Source: Phascolarctos cinereus
Lineage: Eukaryota > Chordata > Mammalia > Diprotodontia > Phascolarctidae
Assembly: GCF_002099425.1 (NCBI RefSeq)
Contig: NW_018344037.1
Span: forward strand, 9,633,001-9,697,000
Reading direction: 5' to 3'
Length of the DNA: 64,000 nucleotides
This document shows positions 1 through 11,584 of the stretch, in pieces. The notes beneath the pieces were generated by a model. That model saw only the letters and a program-made list of their open reading frames with translations, did not search any database and was not told where the DNA came from. Positions within the stretch are counted from its first letter, which is position 1, and each line of letters opens with the position of its first letter. Position numbers and translations under genes: made by a program.

Positions 1-340
1 ATAAAAGCTCAAGAATGGAAAATGCTCCATGCTCGCTGAGACATATGATTTCATTCTGGCATTCTTGCTTTCATATTCCTATTACCTTATTGGTGTCTCC
101 CTATTATCTACAGAATCAAATATGAAATCCTCCATTTGGCTTTTAAAACTGTTTTTCTCATACTTTATTCCCCTCAGCATGCACTTTTAATTTTTATTTA
201 ATTTTTAATTTATGGAATAAAACAATCATTTCCATAACATAGTAAAATGATAATAAAAAATGATGGCACATGAAACTGCATGTCTGTTACTCTCTTCAGA
301 ATACTCTTAAGATGTAGTGATATGGGCCTCCTTGATAGTC
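1..340. other. AT-rich sequence, nothing recognised
   Basis: I see no repeat family, open frame or RNA gene in this stretch. It leads into an L2 3' end. Confidence 0.5.
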
Positions 341-399
341 TTTGTTCAGCCCATGCCATTTCTCAACTTGATGAATTTTCGCTGACTGTCAGTGCCTTG

Positions 400-700
400 A
401 ATGTGTGCCCTACTCATCTCCAAATCCTGGCTTCTCTGGGTTTCTTCAAGTCTTAGCTAAAAAATCTCACCTTCTGCAGGAAACTTTTCCCACTCCCCCT
501 TACTGCTAGCATCTTTCCTTTGAGATTACTTCTAATTTATCCTGTATATCTTGTTGTTACATGGTTGTTTGAATGTTGTCTTTCCCATTACAATGTAAGT
601 TCTTTGAGGACAAGAAGTTTTTATCCTTCTTTGTATCCCAGAACTAAATACGGTCCCTGGTGTATAGTTCATGCTTAATAAATATTTGTTGATTTGATTT
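400..700 (+). mobile_element. L2 LINE 3' end
   Basis: The stretch reads like the end of an L2 LINE on the plus strand: pyrimidine-rich former ORF2 sequence, then 'ttgaggacaagaag', 'tttgtatccca' and a terminal 'gcttaataaatatttgttg'. These correspond to the familiar L2 tail (gagggcagggactg, tttgtatcccca, aataaatgtttgttg). The copy is 5'-truncated and diverged, with no coding capacity. Confidence 0.75.
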
Positions 701-1530
701 TACTTTCTCTTCCCAGAATGTCCCATTGGACTGGTAGTTTCTACCCTAACTGTTGTCCTGCCAATGCCTTCATTAAGAGGACACTACCTCTGTCATTTTA
801 AAACAAAATGGCAATAGTATGTTTGTCATTACCAGTTATCTTTAAACTGATAATGTTACTGATGTCTTTACATATTTGGGTATTGAAAAGATCTGTGAAA
901 TAAGCAAGCCTGTATAATCAGAGCTAAGTTATTCCTCAAGAATATGAAATAATGTCACTTAACACCAATTTACTACTTCTATTTCTACTGTGATCCTTCT
1001 TAACTCCTACTTCTTGGAGCCTTTCATGGCCATTCAAATATATAAATAGATACCATTGCATTTTGCTTTGGATTCTTAAAAAAATATTTATATGGATTTA
1101 ACCATTGCACAGATTTCTTTTCATTAATCAGGTAAGACACACTGGAAGCACATTTATTTTCCCTAGGATATGAAATTGTAATGTGCTAATTATTTCTGTA
1201 GATTTATACTCTTGAGGCAAGTCAACATAGTCTCACAGTCAATATAATTGAAGTAGATAATTAAGGCAATTAGCCAGGTAACTTAGGCTGATTTTTGGCC
1301 TGAAATTAAAGGAAAATTCTTGGATTAAATAATTTAGATAATTGTAATAATAATAGACCTAATTTATGTTTATGATACTGTAACACATGGTATTGAACCC
1401 TACATGGGGGCATTTAGATCATGTGCCTCATGATATGTTTTTTCTTTACCCTACAGAAAAATATCTTGCATTAATTGCCCTACAAGGTAATATAATTGGC
1501 CACCAGGTGGTGCTCTACTTGAGCCCATTG
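701..1530. other. Unique AT-rich sequence
   Basis: I recognise no gene or repeat. Short A/T runs occur but no long tandem array. Confidence 0.45.
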
Positions 1531-1541
1531 TCTTGTGAGTT

Positions 1542-1706
1542 GTTTGTCCTTTGTTCTTGAAGACTACCATGACAGCAGGGAGGTGATGCCATGACATGCA
1601 AGTGAATCAGATTTAAGTGAGAGGGCTGTGTGAAGTCACCAGCCTCACTTTCTCCTCTGGAGCCGTCTGGGTCCAATGGTGAGATATGGACTGGGATGAC
1701 TGGAGA
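1542..1706. mobile_element. Unclassified marsupial repeat with 11-bp target duplication
   Basis: This block starts gtttgtcctttgttcttgaa and ends near gatgactggaga. It is flanked by a perfect 11-bp direct repeat, tcttgtgagtt, at 1531-1541 and 1707-1717. The same family recurs, longer, at 26519. The length of the duplication fits LINE-mediated insertion. Read on the minus strand the element would end in a short A-rich stretch (gaacaaaggacaaac), so a 5'-truncated minus-strand retroelement is my preferred reading. I know the motif as a common marsupial interspersed repeat but cannot name its class. Confidence 0.65.
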
Positions 1707-2022
1707 TCTTGTGAGTTACTATCCTGAATTATTCCAGAGGACGTCTAAAGGCAACAGTATCTATACGGTCCATCAAATCGGTGTTTGGCCTTGAAAAAAA
1801 CTAGACTGCATGCCTCTTCCTCACCCCTACCCCTACATCCAAATACAGTGGAACAGTGAAATTGGTGTAAACCAACTCTGGCCAGGTACACAATTACTCC
1901 CGGGAATATCATGGAGTATTTATTAACTATTAAATCACAAAATTTGCTCTCCGAACCTCTTATAAGACTCTACTCTATCTAAGTTCCATTGATTTTATTC
2001 AGTGACCTTATTTATACATGTA

Positions 2023-2460
2023 GTCCGATAATAAATACGTATGAAGCACCTACTGTATTCCAGACACTCTGCTAAGTATTGGGAGTACAAAGAAAGGCAA
2101 AAATTCCCTGCTATAAAGGAGCTCACAGTATAGTGGGGAGATCACATGTAAACAACTAAGTACAAACATTACATGTACAGGATAAGTTGTAAACAAACAA
2201 TAGAGGAATACATTAGCATTAAGGGGCATAGGGAAAGGCTTTTTTTTTGGGGGGGGAGGCACGGCAATCGGAGCTGTGACTTGCCCAGGGACACACACAG
2301 CTAGTAAGTGTCAGGTGTCTGAGGCCAGATTTGAACTCAGGTCCTGCTGACTCTAGCACCGGTACTCTAACTACTGTGTCACTTAGCTGCCCCTGGGAAA
2401 GGCTTTTTGTGAAAGTTAAGATATTAGCTGATACTTCAAGGAAGTCAATTCAGAGACATA
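2023..2460 (-). mobile_element. L2 LINE 3' end, split by a SINE
   Basis: On the plus strand it reads 'gcacctactgtattccag', 'ctctgctaagtattgggag', 'tccctgctataaaggagct', which is the reverse complement of an L2 tail and C-terminal ORF2. The copy resumes after a SINE at 2241-2394, with one SINE target duplication on each side. It is 5'-truncated and old. Confidence 0.7.
2241..2394 (-). mobile_element. MAR1/WSINE1-type SINE in L2
   Basis: This is a tRNA-derived marsupial SINE in reverse orientation: T-rich tail first, then 'cacagctagtaagtgtcag', 'ggccagatttgaactcagg' and 'cacttagctgcccc'. The direct repeat gggaaaggctttt at 2231 and 2395 is the target-site duplication. The G run after the T run (2249 onward) is an odd tail variant. 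The host sequence is an older L2, which gives the relative age. Confidence 0.88.
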
Positions 2461-2469
2461 CTATTCTAC

Positions 2470-3340
2470 TTATATATAGTTCATTGGATATATGATGAAG
2501 TGAAAATAAATTAGATGAAATAGTCCTGTTTGGAAATGTTTGCCTTCATCACATCTTAACCCCCCTTATCCCCTCCTGGATCTCAGGATGTGATGCAGAA
2601 TAATAACATATGTGTTCATAGCTTGTGGAAAAGTAAGAGGAGGAGCATGTATTTATAATCTCAGGATCATAGACTAGAAACAAGGGACGTTGGGGACATA
2701 TTCTCTCATCTTACCTGTCTGCAGACATATGGAAATTACGTTGACCTTTGAACTTCCATTGCTTCTTGGCAGTGCTGATCATGGTTCACAGTCTCACTGA
2801 ACAGGTTGACTGGAAAGCTTCATCATCCCTCTCTGACACTGTCACATCACAAGTTTCCCTAAGATAAGAGGAAGGGATTTATGAAAAGTCATACCAGAGA
2901 AAAGGTGAAGGGGAAATTACAGCAGAGGGCAAAAGTCATACAATATGTAGATATTGTTCCTGTTAGTTTCCTTTATTTCTTGCTCAAGGCAGTCAGCTTT
3001 TGTTATATATGCTTTCTTCTGCAAAAGCATGCCCTAGGTGGCCATCCACTCAGCTATGGAATCACTGACATAAGACCATATGATGCCATAATTGCTAAGT
3101 TAGCCTGTGTGAATGCACATGGCCTACAATATCTATCTGGCTCTACACTCTGGAGTATGCTTCACATCCCATTTGACTGGCCCTCCTAGCCATCTCCTTT
3201 CTACTTGCCCTTCCACTGAACTCACCTAATCCCACTCACAATTCTCTGCCTCTTTTACTGAGTACACAAATCAAATCAATAGCATCATTGTTTCTGAGAA
3301 GGGCATGTCATCTTTGTGACTTCCCCTAAACAAAAATTCC
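2470..3340. other. Unassigned sequence with a 102-codon chance frame
   Basis: I see no defended gene. An open frame at 2881-3189 has no recognisable domain, no signal or membrane pattern beyond one hydrophobic stretch, and codons no different from its surroundings. The 3' part may belong to the L2 that follows. Confidence 0.4.
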
Positions 3341-3500
3341 CTTCATTCCCTGGCTACCACCACCTTATAACTTGTCTCCCCATACTACAATGTAAGTTCC
3401 CTGAGAATACAGACTGTCTTGTATTTGCATTCATGTGGTGTTAGCACTATTCTAGTTACTTAGCAAGTGTGTAATAATGTTTTTCGTTCGTTCATTAATT
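3341..3500 (+). mobile_element. L2 LINE tail
   Basis: The block 'tgtctccccatactacaat', 'gtaagttccctgagaatac' and the aataatg-rich end match the L2 3' end on the plus strand. The copy is short and diverged. Confidence 0.6.
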
Positions 3501-4118
3501 CCTAGATAGAACCAGTGTTGTCACTTCTGGTAATATGCTTTGCAAATTATCCTCTTTCCTGATTCCTGTATGGAAGATATCCTGGGATTTGGGGTATCTT
3601 CATTGATTAAAAAAGCAATGTAAACTCCATGACTATAATACAGTTATAGAATCAGAGGGGAAAAGGATTGTTGAAAGAAATGAAAGGTACTAAACTTGCA
3701 AGAAAAGGTAACTGAGTGAATTCATTTTTTGGTGAGCTAAGTTAGTTAAAAGATTTTTTTTTTCATGGAAAAAATATAGTCCACTTGATGGATATAGTTT
3801 CTTAAAGACGTAGCCTGAAAATGACATATTATGTTAAAAGAAAACTCATGAAACGTATGGGCACCTTATAGACTAGAGTTAGATTATGTGTAGTAAGAGA
3901 CAGTGATCAAACCTCTGATCAGTAAGAACCCACTTTAAAGGAGCCATATGGTTTCCAGTATACTTATGTTCAATAGTTACTTTCCTCTAGACATCTGATA
4001 CAGACTAATTCTTGTGTTCACTTAGTAGAACAGGTAGAACTCCATTTATTTTCATTAGAGTGTAGATTTATTATCTCAGTCACCCCCTAGTGCTTTGTAG
4101 AAACAATTCATAGGTTAT
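3501..4118. other. AT-rich sequence, nothing recognised
   Basis: I see no gene or repeat family in this stretch. Confidence 0.45.
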
Positions 4119-4121
4119 GAT

Positions 4122-4271
4122 TTACACCTACTAGCTCAGCGCACAGAGCTCCAGCCTTGTAGTCAGGAGGACCTGATTTCAAATCTGGCCTCAGATACTT
4201 GACACTTACTAGCTGTGTGACCCTAGGCAAGTAACTTAACCCCATTTGCCTCACCCCCCCCAAAAAAAAAG
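4122..4271 (+). mobile_element. MAR1/WSINE1-type SINE
   Basis: This is a forward SINE: 'agtcaggaggacctgattt', 'ctggcctcagatacttgac', 'actagctgtgtgaccctag', 'cttaaccccatttgcctca', then a C run and A tail. The 5' A-box region (tagctcagcgcacagag) is more diverged than in other copies. Confidence 0.85.
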
Positions 4272-4734
4272 AAATTGTGGGAAAAATTATGCTAAAATTC
4301 TCAGCTACGCACAGAAGGTGCTTAGTAAATGCTTAATTAATAGATTATAAAAATATAGGAAAACAATGCTGAAATTGAATACCGTATTAAGTCGTGACTG
4401 CAGTTTAATATGCTTTTTGAACTCAGTATGTCTTTGTATATTTTTATGCGTTTTAATCAGGTCTTAACTTGTACAATAAAACAATCTAGAAACTAAAACC
4501 ATGTAATAACAAAAATAAAAATAAATAATGTCATGGACAAAGAAAGTGATCTTAAAATGTAGCTGAAAGCTCTATAGAGAACCTCATTACTTAGGTCACC
4601 TTGAACAAGTGAATATATTCTGAAATATGTGTATTTAAATCAATACATATTGGACTTCTGTATCAGAGGAAGTAATTCTGCTCATAATTATTGTACAGTC
4701 AGTCTCAAACAGCTCATCAGAAACAACAGCTTAG

Positions 4735-4980
4735 AATAACAACACTTAACAGCCATATACTACATTTCTTCTGAGTAGCTAGAAGCACTTTAAAGACATT
4801 ATCCAATTAATCATCGTAAGTCCCCTGTGTGGTAGGTCAGTATTATTATCCCAGTGTTACAACTAAATATACAAATGCACAGAGCCATTGACTTAGTTGC
4901 TAAATGTGAGTGACTTGTTCAACGAAGAGCCAGGCATAGAAAAGAAGTCTTGATTTCTTGTCCGGAGTGCTATTAACTGG
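4735..4980 (-). mobile_element. MIR-like CORE-SINE
   Basis: The order 'agcactttaaagacattat', 'tattattatcccagtgtta', then degraded 'gtgacttgttcaacgaag' matches the reverse complement of a MIR-type SINE (CORE followed by the tRNA-related part). It is very diverged. Confidence 0.5.
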
Positions 4981-4984
4981 AACT

Positions 4985-5620
4985 TGCAAACTCTTAGGCT
5001 AGTTATTCTTGAACAACCCCCATCCAAATGTGGTATAGGTATATCCAATTTTAGCTGGCTAAAAAATAGGAAAGAATAAGTGTTCATATATACTTACAGA
5101 CATGTATTTTAATTATCTTTCAACTACCTTCTTAGTTTTAAATTACTGTGAATACTATCATTTTAGGATGTTTAATTAATATTTCAATGAGATGGTTCTA
5201 CTGATAAAGTTGCTAACTAAGATGAGTATTAACTTTATAGTGTGATATAATTGATCAGTCCTTAATAGTGATAAGGTCAGCATTACAAATTAAGCATACA
5301 CAAATGACCCAAACCACTTAAAAAGATGCATAGTAGATCTCTAGGTACAATCAGGCTGAACCCAAACATTAATCTGAATCTGAACCACACTTTGGTATAT
5401 CGGTGAGTCAAACAACTTTTTGGTAGAGAAGCAGTAATGAGTGGTTTAATTTTTCTTTTTATAGGAGTAGTAGCCTTGGCCTGTCCCACATCTCTGATGA
5501 AATCAAGAGTAGAAATTCTGGTGGATATATTACTTCTGCTTTGTCACTTAACGTTGTCATAAACACTACTAATGATGAAGACAATGACAGTCCCCAACCC
5601 CACTCACATTTATATCATGC
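4985..5620. other. AT-rich sequence, nothing recognised
   Basis: No gene or clear repeat is visible. The short open frames here have no recognisable features. Confidence 0.4.
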
Positions 5621-5624
5621 ATTT

Positions 5625-5790
5625 TGTTGGATAAGATCATTGAGAGTTGGAAGAGACTTTAGAAGTCATCTACTTTGACCTTCTTATTTTTATAGATGAG
5701 AAAACTGACATCCATAAAAGTGAAATGACTTAATAAAGGTCATACAAGTATTAAATTTTGATTAGAATTCAAAACCACATCCTGTCCAAA
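5625..5790 (-). mobile_element. MIR-like SINE
   Basis: The stretch 'gagagttggaagagacttta', 'agatgagaaaactgacatcc' and 'aaaggtcatacaagta' has the MIR reverse-complement pattern. It is old. Confidence 0.5.
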
Positions 5791-5824
5791 TCCCTGCAAC
5801 AAACCTGTGATGCAAGATAGAACT

Positions 5825-6120
5825 CTGAATTGTGAGTTAGGGGATTTTTGTTCCAGTCCTAAACATATCATTAACCAACTTTGAGATATTAGAAAAGTCA
5901 TTCTCTGAAAATCTTATTTCAGTATCTCTAAATTGCGTGGTTATCTTAGTATCTTAGAGATGCTAAGACTTCTTCCAGCTCTGACATTCCATGTAGATAG
6001 ATATCATTTTTCCATTTGAAGAATAAAGACACTAAAGAACACAGACTTCAAATCACTATGCTAGTGGTAGAAGCAAGATTCAAACCTAAGTTTGACTTCT
6101 AATCCTGTGCCTTTGTTCCA
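5825..6120. mobile_element. Two abutting MIR-like SINE fragments
   Basis: The first part (5825-5995) reads forward: 'agtcctaaacatatc', then 'ttctctgaaaatcttatttc' and 'cttccagctctgacattcc'. The second (about 6000-6120) reads in reverse: 'gaagcaagattcaaaccta', 'cctgtgcctttgttccac'. Both are degraded. Confidence 0.45.
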
Positions 6121-6363
6121 CTTATTGTTCAGTCATTTCAGACTCTTTGTGATCTCATTTGGGGTTTTCTTGACACAGATCCTTGAGTGGTTTGTCATTT
6201 CCTTCTCCAGCTCATTTTATACAAGAGGAACTGAGGCAAACAAGGTTAAGTGACATGCCCAGAGTCATGTAGATAGTGTCTGAAGCCAGATTTGAGCTCT
6301 TAAAGATGAGTCTTCCTGATTCTAGGCCAAGCACTCTATCCACTGTGCCACCTAGCTGGCCCT
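6121..6363 (-). mobile_element. Long-form marsupial CORE-SINE
   Basis: This is the reverse complement of the longer tRNA-derived SINE. The 3' block comes first ('ttcagactctttgtgatctc', 'atttggggttttcttgacac', 'tttccttctccagctcattt'). The CORE and tRNA part follow ('ctgaggcaaacaaggttaag', 'cactgtgccacctagctgg'). Other copies of this form are at 14934, 55820 and 60848. Confidence 0.8.
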
Positions 6364-6562
6364 TCTCCAGCTTACCCTCAACTATATCAAATTTTAGTGG
6401 GAGATTATTGGCAGGAAGGCTCCAACACCAGTATTTTTAGTTCAGGTTTGATATTGTGATAAAATGAAGCACTCATAAATCATTGAACATTTAACATGAG
6501 GGGGTTTACACAGAAATAAGGATATTTACAGGTTCCTAACTGTTCCTTACCATTTCTGTCTC

Positions 6563-6724
6563 TTTTTTTTTCTTTTTTTCTTTTTTTAGGCAATTGGGGT
6601 TAAGTGACTTGTCCAAGGTCCACAGCTAGTAAGTGTCAAGTGTTTGGTGTGAGACCGGATTTGAACTCAGGTCCTCCTGACTTCAGGGCCGGTACTCTGT
6701 CCACTGTGCCATCTGGCTGCCCCC
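6563..6724 (-). mobile_element. MAR1/WSINE1-type SINE
   Basis: This is a reverse SINE with a T/C-rich tail and the conserved blocks 'gttaagtgacttgtccaagg' and 'tgtgccatctggctgcccc'. The target duplication catttctgt(c/t)tc lies at 6551 and 6725. Confidence 0.88.
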
Positions 6725-7250
6725 CATTTCTGTTTCCTAACACAGAAAATATATACAATAAGGACACAGTGGTATTAATTTCTCTGTATGCACATATATT
6801 CTCTATACGTCCAGTTAAAAGGACAGGATAAGGAGACTCCTGTGGGCTTCAGAAAACTACCAAGTCTGGAATGCCTAGAGTCCACATGGCTGTCACTTAT
6901 TATGTCAGTACAAGGACAGTCAGATGCCAGGAACAGCTTTTTCCTAGGCCTGCCCCATGTTGTATGGGGACAGGGAAAGGGCTGGAATCCACGATCAAGG
7001 AAGCTATGTCCAGTGACCAAGATGGGTCAGGCGTCCTTGTCTTCTTTTAAGTTAAAGCATCCCAGTTCCCTCCCCCCAAGTGTTTGTGAATGAGATGAAA
7101 GAAGCTACATCAGAGACACACTGGTCCTGTCATAGAGGTCCTTTGGGAATGATCCTAAAATAAGAAATGAGGAGGAAAATACAATTCTGTGTTTCTCTCC
7201 TTCCTCTAAAATTTGATTGTGGTGTATCTTGATCTAATTGCTGATTATAT
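6725..7250. other. Unique sequence
   Basis: No repeat is recognised. Overlapping open frames of 81 and 101 codons run on opposite strands at about 6775-7093. This is a sign of locally low stop density, not of coding. Confidence 0.45.
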
Positions 7251-7254
7251 TTTT

Positions 7255-7735
7255 ACTTAATAATATCCACTATTTATAGAGTTACTTAAATTTTGTAAAA
7301 TCCTTTTACAAGTGTTATCCCAACCTACCTTCACAACCACCCTAAGAAATAGATGCTGTTATTACCATAATTTTAAAGATGAGGAAACTGAGGCAGTCAA
7401 TGGTTAAATGATATATGTAACCAGGGTAAGTTACCCAGACAGCTAAGGGTCTGAAGTTAGTTTTGAACTCAAGTCATTTTGATGCCAGGTCCAATGCTAT
7501 AGCCAATGCACCACCAAAATGCCCATACCATTAGGTATACTCCCATTAAATCAGAATTAGCTCATTTGATACTTGTAAGAATCCTTTGAGGTACATATTA
7601 CAGATTTATTATCCCTGCTTTACAGATGATGAAACATTGACACTCAGAAATGTTAAGTGACTTTCTCATAGCAACACAGATAGTAGGATTCAAACCCAAG
7701 TCTCTCCTAACTCCAAATCCATAGCTCTTTCACTT
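7255..7735 (-). mobile_element. Two MIR-like CORE-SINEs in tandem
   Basis: The first copy (about 7255-7525) reads 'aatccttttacaagtgttat', 'gaggaaactgaggcagtcaa', 'ccaatgcaccacc'. The second (about 7560-7735) reads 'cctttgaggtacatattaca', 'gtaggattcaaacccaagtc'. Both are reverse-oriented MIR-type fossils lying head to tail. Confidence 0.6.
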
Positions 7736-7736
7736 T

Positions 7737-7870
7737 ATGCATGTCTGTGTGTATACATACACATGCAAATGTGTGTACATGTATGTATATACACACATAC
7801 ACATACACATATATACACATACATGTATACATCATATATACATATACATACACACATACATATATATTTC
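7737..7870. repeat. Compound (CA)/(TACA)/(TA) microsatellite
   Basis: This is an imperfect purine-pyrimidine alternating array built of tgtg, tacaca and tata units. It can be read as open frames rich in Ile, Tyr, Thr and His that are artefacts. Confidence 0.9.
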
Positions 7871-8397
7871 TCATTGGATTTTAATCATCACTAGTAGATT
7901 GATGCAAAAGACACTTTGGGTAAGCATGACCAGTATTGTTTAGCCTACAACTCAACCTAATTGACCATTGCTGTTCCTCACACGATCTCTCCCCCCCTTA
8001 AAAAAAAAAAGATATAAAGGCTGTTTATCTTTCAGCTTTTGGAATGTTTAGTGCAATTTTTTTTATGTCATTCAGATATTAGCTTTCCCAGAATTAACAT
8101 TTGATAAATAATACCCTAAGGATATTTATGTCTATAAACCTTTTGGATACATGTTTAAAGTTAGAGGGGTAACTGGTTGTGTAATAGTTTGATTGATAAG
8201 GCAGTATGCAAATGAAATGCATGCTGTCATCATTATGAATAAGGCTGTTCATTTTCAGGCTCTTAGGAGGTTTTAACCTGTAACAAAGAACTTTGGCTCA
8301 GGAAGAGGGTTATCATGATTGATGTTTTTCTATGTAAGAGCATCGTGCAGTGCAGCTTATGAAATGTGTGCACTCTCTTTTTCATATGAAAAATGTA

Positions 8398-8460
8398 GTG
8401 TGTATATGTGTGTGTAGGTATACAGATGGATAGACAGACAGACAGACAGACAGACAGATA
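8398..8460. repeat. (TG)n then (CAGA)n microsatellite
   Basis: A short tgtg/tata stretch is followed by about eight cagacagaca-type tetranucleotide units. Confidence 0.9.
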
Positions 8461-8649
8461 CAGAATAGCAGCAGACATAGCCTTTATATCCTATTCAGTG
8501 GAGTAGAATGATACTATCAAGTGGAAGTCACTAAAAGTTTGCCTTCCAGCAAGGTCTGCTGCTTCTCTATTGCCCATGTTTCTAAGAAGTGTGTTCTCCA
8601 TGTACACATCATTTACTTTGATTATTCCTTAACAAGTATTTGGGATGGG

Positions 8650-8788
8650 GAAGCTAGGTGGAGCAGTGTATAAAGCTCCGGCATTGGAGTCAGGGGGACC
8701 TGAGTTCAAATCCGAGCTCAGACACATGACACTTATTATGTGACCCTGAGCAAGTCACTTAACCCTGATTGCCTCACCAAAAAAAAAA
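8650..8788 (+). mobile_element. MAR1/WSINE1-type SINE
   Basis: This is a forward SINE with A-box region 'gctaggtggagcagtg', B box 'gagttcaaatcc', 'gtgaccctgagcaagtcact' and a pure A tail. Confidence 0.87.
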
Positions 8789-9184
8789 AATGTTTGGGGC
8801 CTCATTTTTTTACATTATTGTGGCTTACATCAAAGTACATATTATATAACTCAAATAAGTACTTGAATCATGTTCAGCACAAATGCTTCGAGGATATATT
8901 TTAAAACTTTCTGAACAAACAAGTTGGAATTCAGAAGGTCACAATAAGAAGGGTCATTGAAGCACAAGACAGAATAACAGAAGAATAGGTATTAAGATCA
9001 TTATTTTTAAAAATATTTATTGACCACCTGTTTTTGTCTGTTATTATTCTACAGGCTAGATAAATTAAAATGAACTGAGATGGCTCCTGCTGTCTAATTC
9101 CAGGTACTGTTAATATTCCATCAAGATAAAGGTAGCAGATTTTAGTGTAAATTTAAAGAAGAACTTAAAAAAAAAAACAAAAAA

Positions 9185-9565
9185 CCAAACAGCAATTGTG
9201 AAGTAGAATGCTGTGTGTTTGAAGTAATGAGTTCAGTCATTGGATGCATTCAAACAGATGATAGATAACCATCTGTCAAAGATGTTGGAGGAAGGATTCA
9301 TGTACTGGGAGAGTTTGAGTTACATGATCTCTCACATCATTTTAATTCATCAAACATTTACTAAGTGACTATTATGTTGAAGGCACTGTGCTAGGAACTG
9401 CAGCTAAGAAGAATTAATAGTGTGTGTTTTCAATGAACTTACTATCTTGTAGGAAGGAAAAAACAAACACGTAAACAATTCTGTTATAAATTGGAATGTT
9501 ACAAGTTCATAGGGTCCCTTCCAACCGTAAAACTCTGTGCTTCTACAATTCTGAAGTACAAAATC
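9185..9565 (+). mobile_element. L3 (CR1-clade) LINE 3' end split by L2
   Basis: The piece 9185-9335 ('agataaccatctgtcaaaga', 'ttgagttacatgatctc') and the piece near 9510-9560 ('gggtcccttccaaccgtaaa', 'tctacaattctgaag') correspond to adjoining parts of the CR1/L3 3' end. Between them (about 9335-9500) sits a minus-strand L2 tail ('aggcactgtgctaggaactg'). The L2 piece therefore probably inserted into the older L3 copy. Confidence 0.6.
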
Positions 9566-9624
9566 AGGACCTTGATAATGAAGAGGCTTCGTAAAACCTA
9601 ACACATCAAATGGAAGAGGAAATT

Positions 9625-9840
9625 GATTTATAGCCTGAGACCAATCAGATCAAGTCTAATTCATCTTTCACAAGTCAGCCCTTCAGATAACTGAAGACAG
9701 CTCTTGTGTCTGTCAGCTTCTTAATGACCTTGATATTCTTCAGATTTCTGGTGACCTAAAACACAGTGCCTTGAACTAAGCATAATATTTAAATGTGATC
9801 AGACCTAGAGCATAGTGGGACTGTCACTCAGTGAATAAGC
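9625..9840 (-). mobile_element. L3 (CR1-clade) LINE fragment
   Basis: On the plus strand it reads 'agcccttcagataactgaag', 'acagtgccttgaactaagca' and 'agtgggactgtcactc', the reverse complement of the CR1/L3 RT C-terminal region. It lies in inverted orientation to the L3 end just upstream. Confidence 0.6.
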
Positions 9841-9995
9841 ATTCATTAAGCCTCTACTATTGACAGGCATTACACTAAGTGCTGAGAATACAAAGAAAGA
9901 TAAAAACAAAATAAAACAAACAACAACAAGCAGTCCCTGCTATAAAGGAACATACATTCTAATGGAGGAAATAGCAAATAGATGTCTAGGTGGTT
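9841..9995 (-). mobile_element. L2 LINE tail
   Basis: The sequence 'cattcattaagcctctact', 'cattacactaagtgctgag', 'agtccctgctataaaggaac' is the reverse complement of an L2 3' end. Confidence 0.65.
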
Positions 9996-10134
9996 GTTGT
10001 TCGTTTGTGTCCACACCTTTGTGACTCCATTTGAAGCCAGAGGTGGCGAGGGCCTACCGTAAGGTTGTGGCTATCTGAGCTGTCTCTCTCTTTCTTCCTG
10101 AGTTTAGGAGAAAGAGAGAGTACCCTAACTTCTT

Positions 10135-11062
10135 TATTGGCCCCCATTCTTCTATCTCCAATTTCCTATCAAACAAATTAAATGTCCCATAGACATCCTA
10201 AGCCACTCATGTCTAATACTGAACTTATAATATTTTTCCCCAAACCCTCTCATCTTCTGAATTTCTCCATTACTGTCTATTATTATAGTCCATTGTCTCA
10301 GTCCCCCAGGTGTCATCCTTGACTTCTCTCTCCCTCTCTCTCTTTGATATACGATCTGTGGTCAAGTTCTGTTGATTTTACATTAATGATGTCTCTCTTA
10401 TATGCTACCTTCTCTCCCCTGACTCTGCCACCTACGTTATGCAGACCCTCTTTGCCTCATGACTGAACTCTTGGAATAGTCTTTTGGCTAGTCTCTTTTC
10501 TCAAGTCTCTATTTATTCCCCTCTCAAACTTAAAATTGATTTACTTAAGACAGAGGTCTGTGTATGTCACAAACCTATTCAGTAAAGTCCATTTGCTCCC
10601 TCTTAACTCAAAGATCAAAAATAAATGTTTATCAAAACTTTTTATAGCTTGATTCCTCCTAGTTTTTCAATCATCATACAACTTAATCTTTTCCCACATA
10701 CTCTATGCTCTAGTGATTCTGGTTTCCTTGATATTCTGTGAATAAGATATTTTATCTTCTGACTTTGTGCATTTTTTCCTGGTTGCCTCCATGCCTGGAA
10801 TTCCCTCTTGTTATCTGGCTTTTTTTAAGTCCCAGCTAAGGCCATCACTACAAAAAGACTTTCCTAGTTCCTCTTAATGCCATTAATTAGCTCTTATTTA
10901 TTCTGTATATACCATGTTTATATGTAGTTGTTTGTGTGTTGTTTCCCTGGTAAGATTGCAGTTTCCTTGAGAGAAAGGACTGCCTTTTGTCTTTGTCATT
11001 CCTTAGCACAGTGTGTGTCACATAGTAGGCATTTAATTAATGTTTGTTGATTGACTGAATAG
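10135..11062 (+). mobile_element. L2 LINE, RT C-terminal part to 3' end
   Basis: This is over 900 bp of L2 on the plus strand. It starts downstream of the RT active-site region and ends in 'gcacagtgtgtgtcacatag' and 'aattaatgtttgttgattga'. Translated pieces resemble the L2 ORF2 C-terminal region, with many stops. It abuts an inverted L2 piece. Confidence 0.78.
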
Positions 11063-11069
11063 AGATATA

Positions 11070-11580
11070 TGAGATGTTAAAGTAGAAATGACAAGATTTG
11101 TCAACGTATTAGATATTTGGGGTGAGGGACAGTAGAAGTCAAGGATGACACTGGGTTTGTAGACCTGAGTGACAGGGAGAATGGTGGTACCATGACAGTA
11201 AAAGAAAAATTCATAAGAAAAGGAGTAGAGGAAAAAATAAGGGGTTCTGTTTTGTTGAATTTTAGATGCCTAATAGGTAGTTGGAGATTACATGATTATA
11301 GTTTAGCAGAGAGATGTTGGCTGAATATATAGAGATCTGGGAATCATCTGCATAGAGATGATGACTGAACCCATGGAAGCTAATGAGTTCACTAAATGAG
11401 ACTGAGAAAGAATAAAAAGAAAAGAGGACCCAGGAAAAAGGAATGGAGGTCATTCACAGTTAGTGAATTTGGTTGAAGAATAAGCAAAGGGACTAAGAAT
11501 GAATAGTTGTACAGATAGGAGAAACATGAAAGAGTAGTGTTATCCAGGGAAGCAAGAACAAGAAAGCAGATAAGGGAAAT
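11070..11580 (-). mobile_element. L2 LINE, RT active-site region
   Basis: The minus-strand frame at 11262-11453 contains HHLYADDSQISIYS. This is the YADD catalytic box of a LINE reverse transcriptase in its L2 context (usually HLYADDSQIYISS). The frame opens in degenerate sequence and stops soon after, so it is a fossil. It faces the L2 copy at 10135-11062, and the two overlap in the part of L2 they cover. They are therefore two insertions or a rearranged one. Confidence 0.78.
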
Positions 11581-11584
11581 ATCA

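Noticed and set aside
2881-3189. 102-codon open frame as a small protein
   Set aside because: There is no recognisable motif, no conserved start context and no neighbouring gene structure; its length is plausible by chance.
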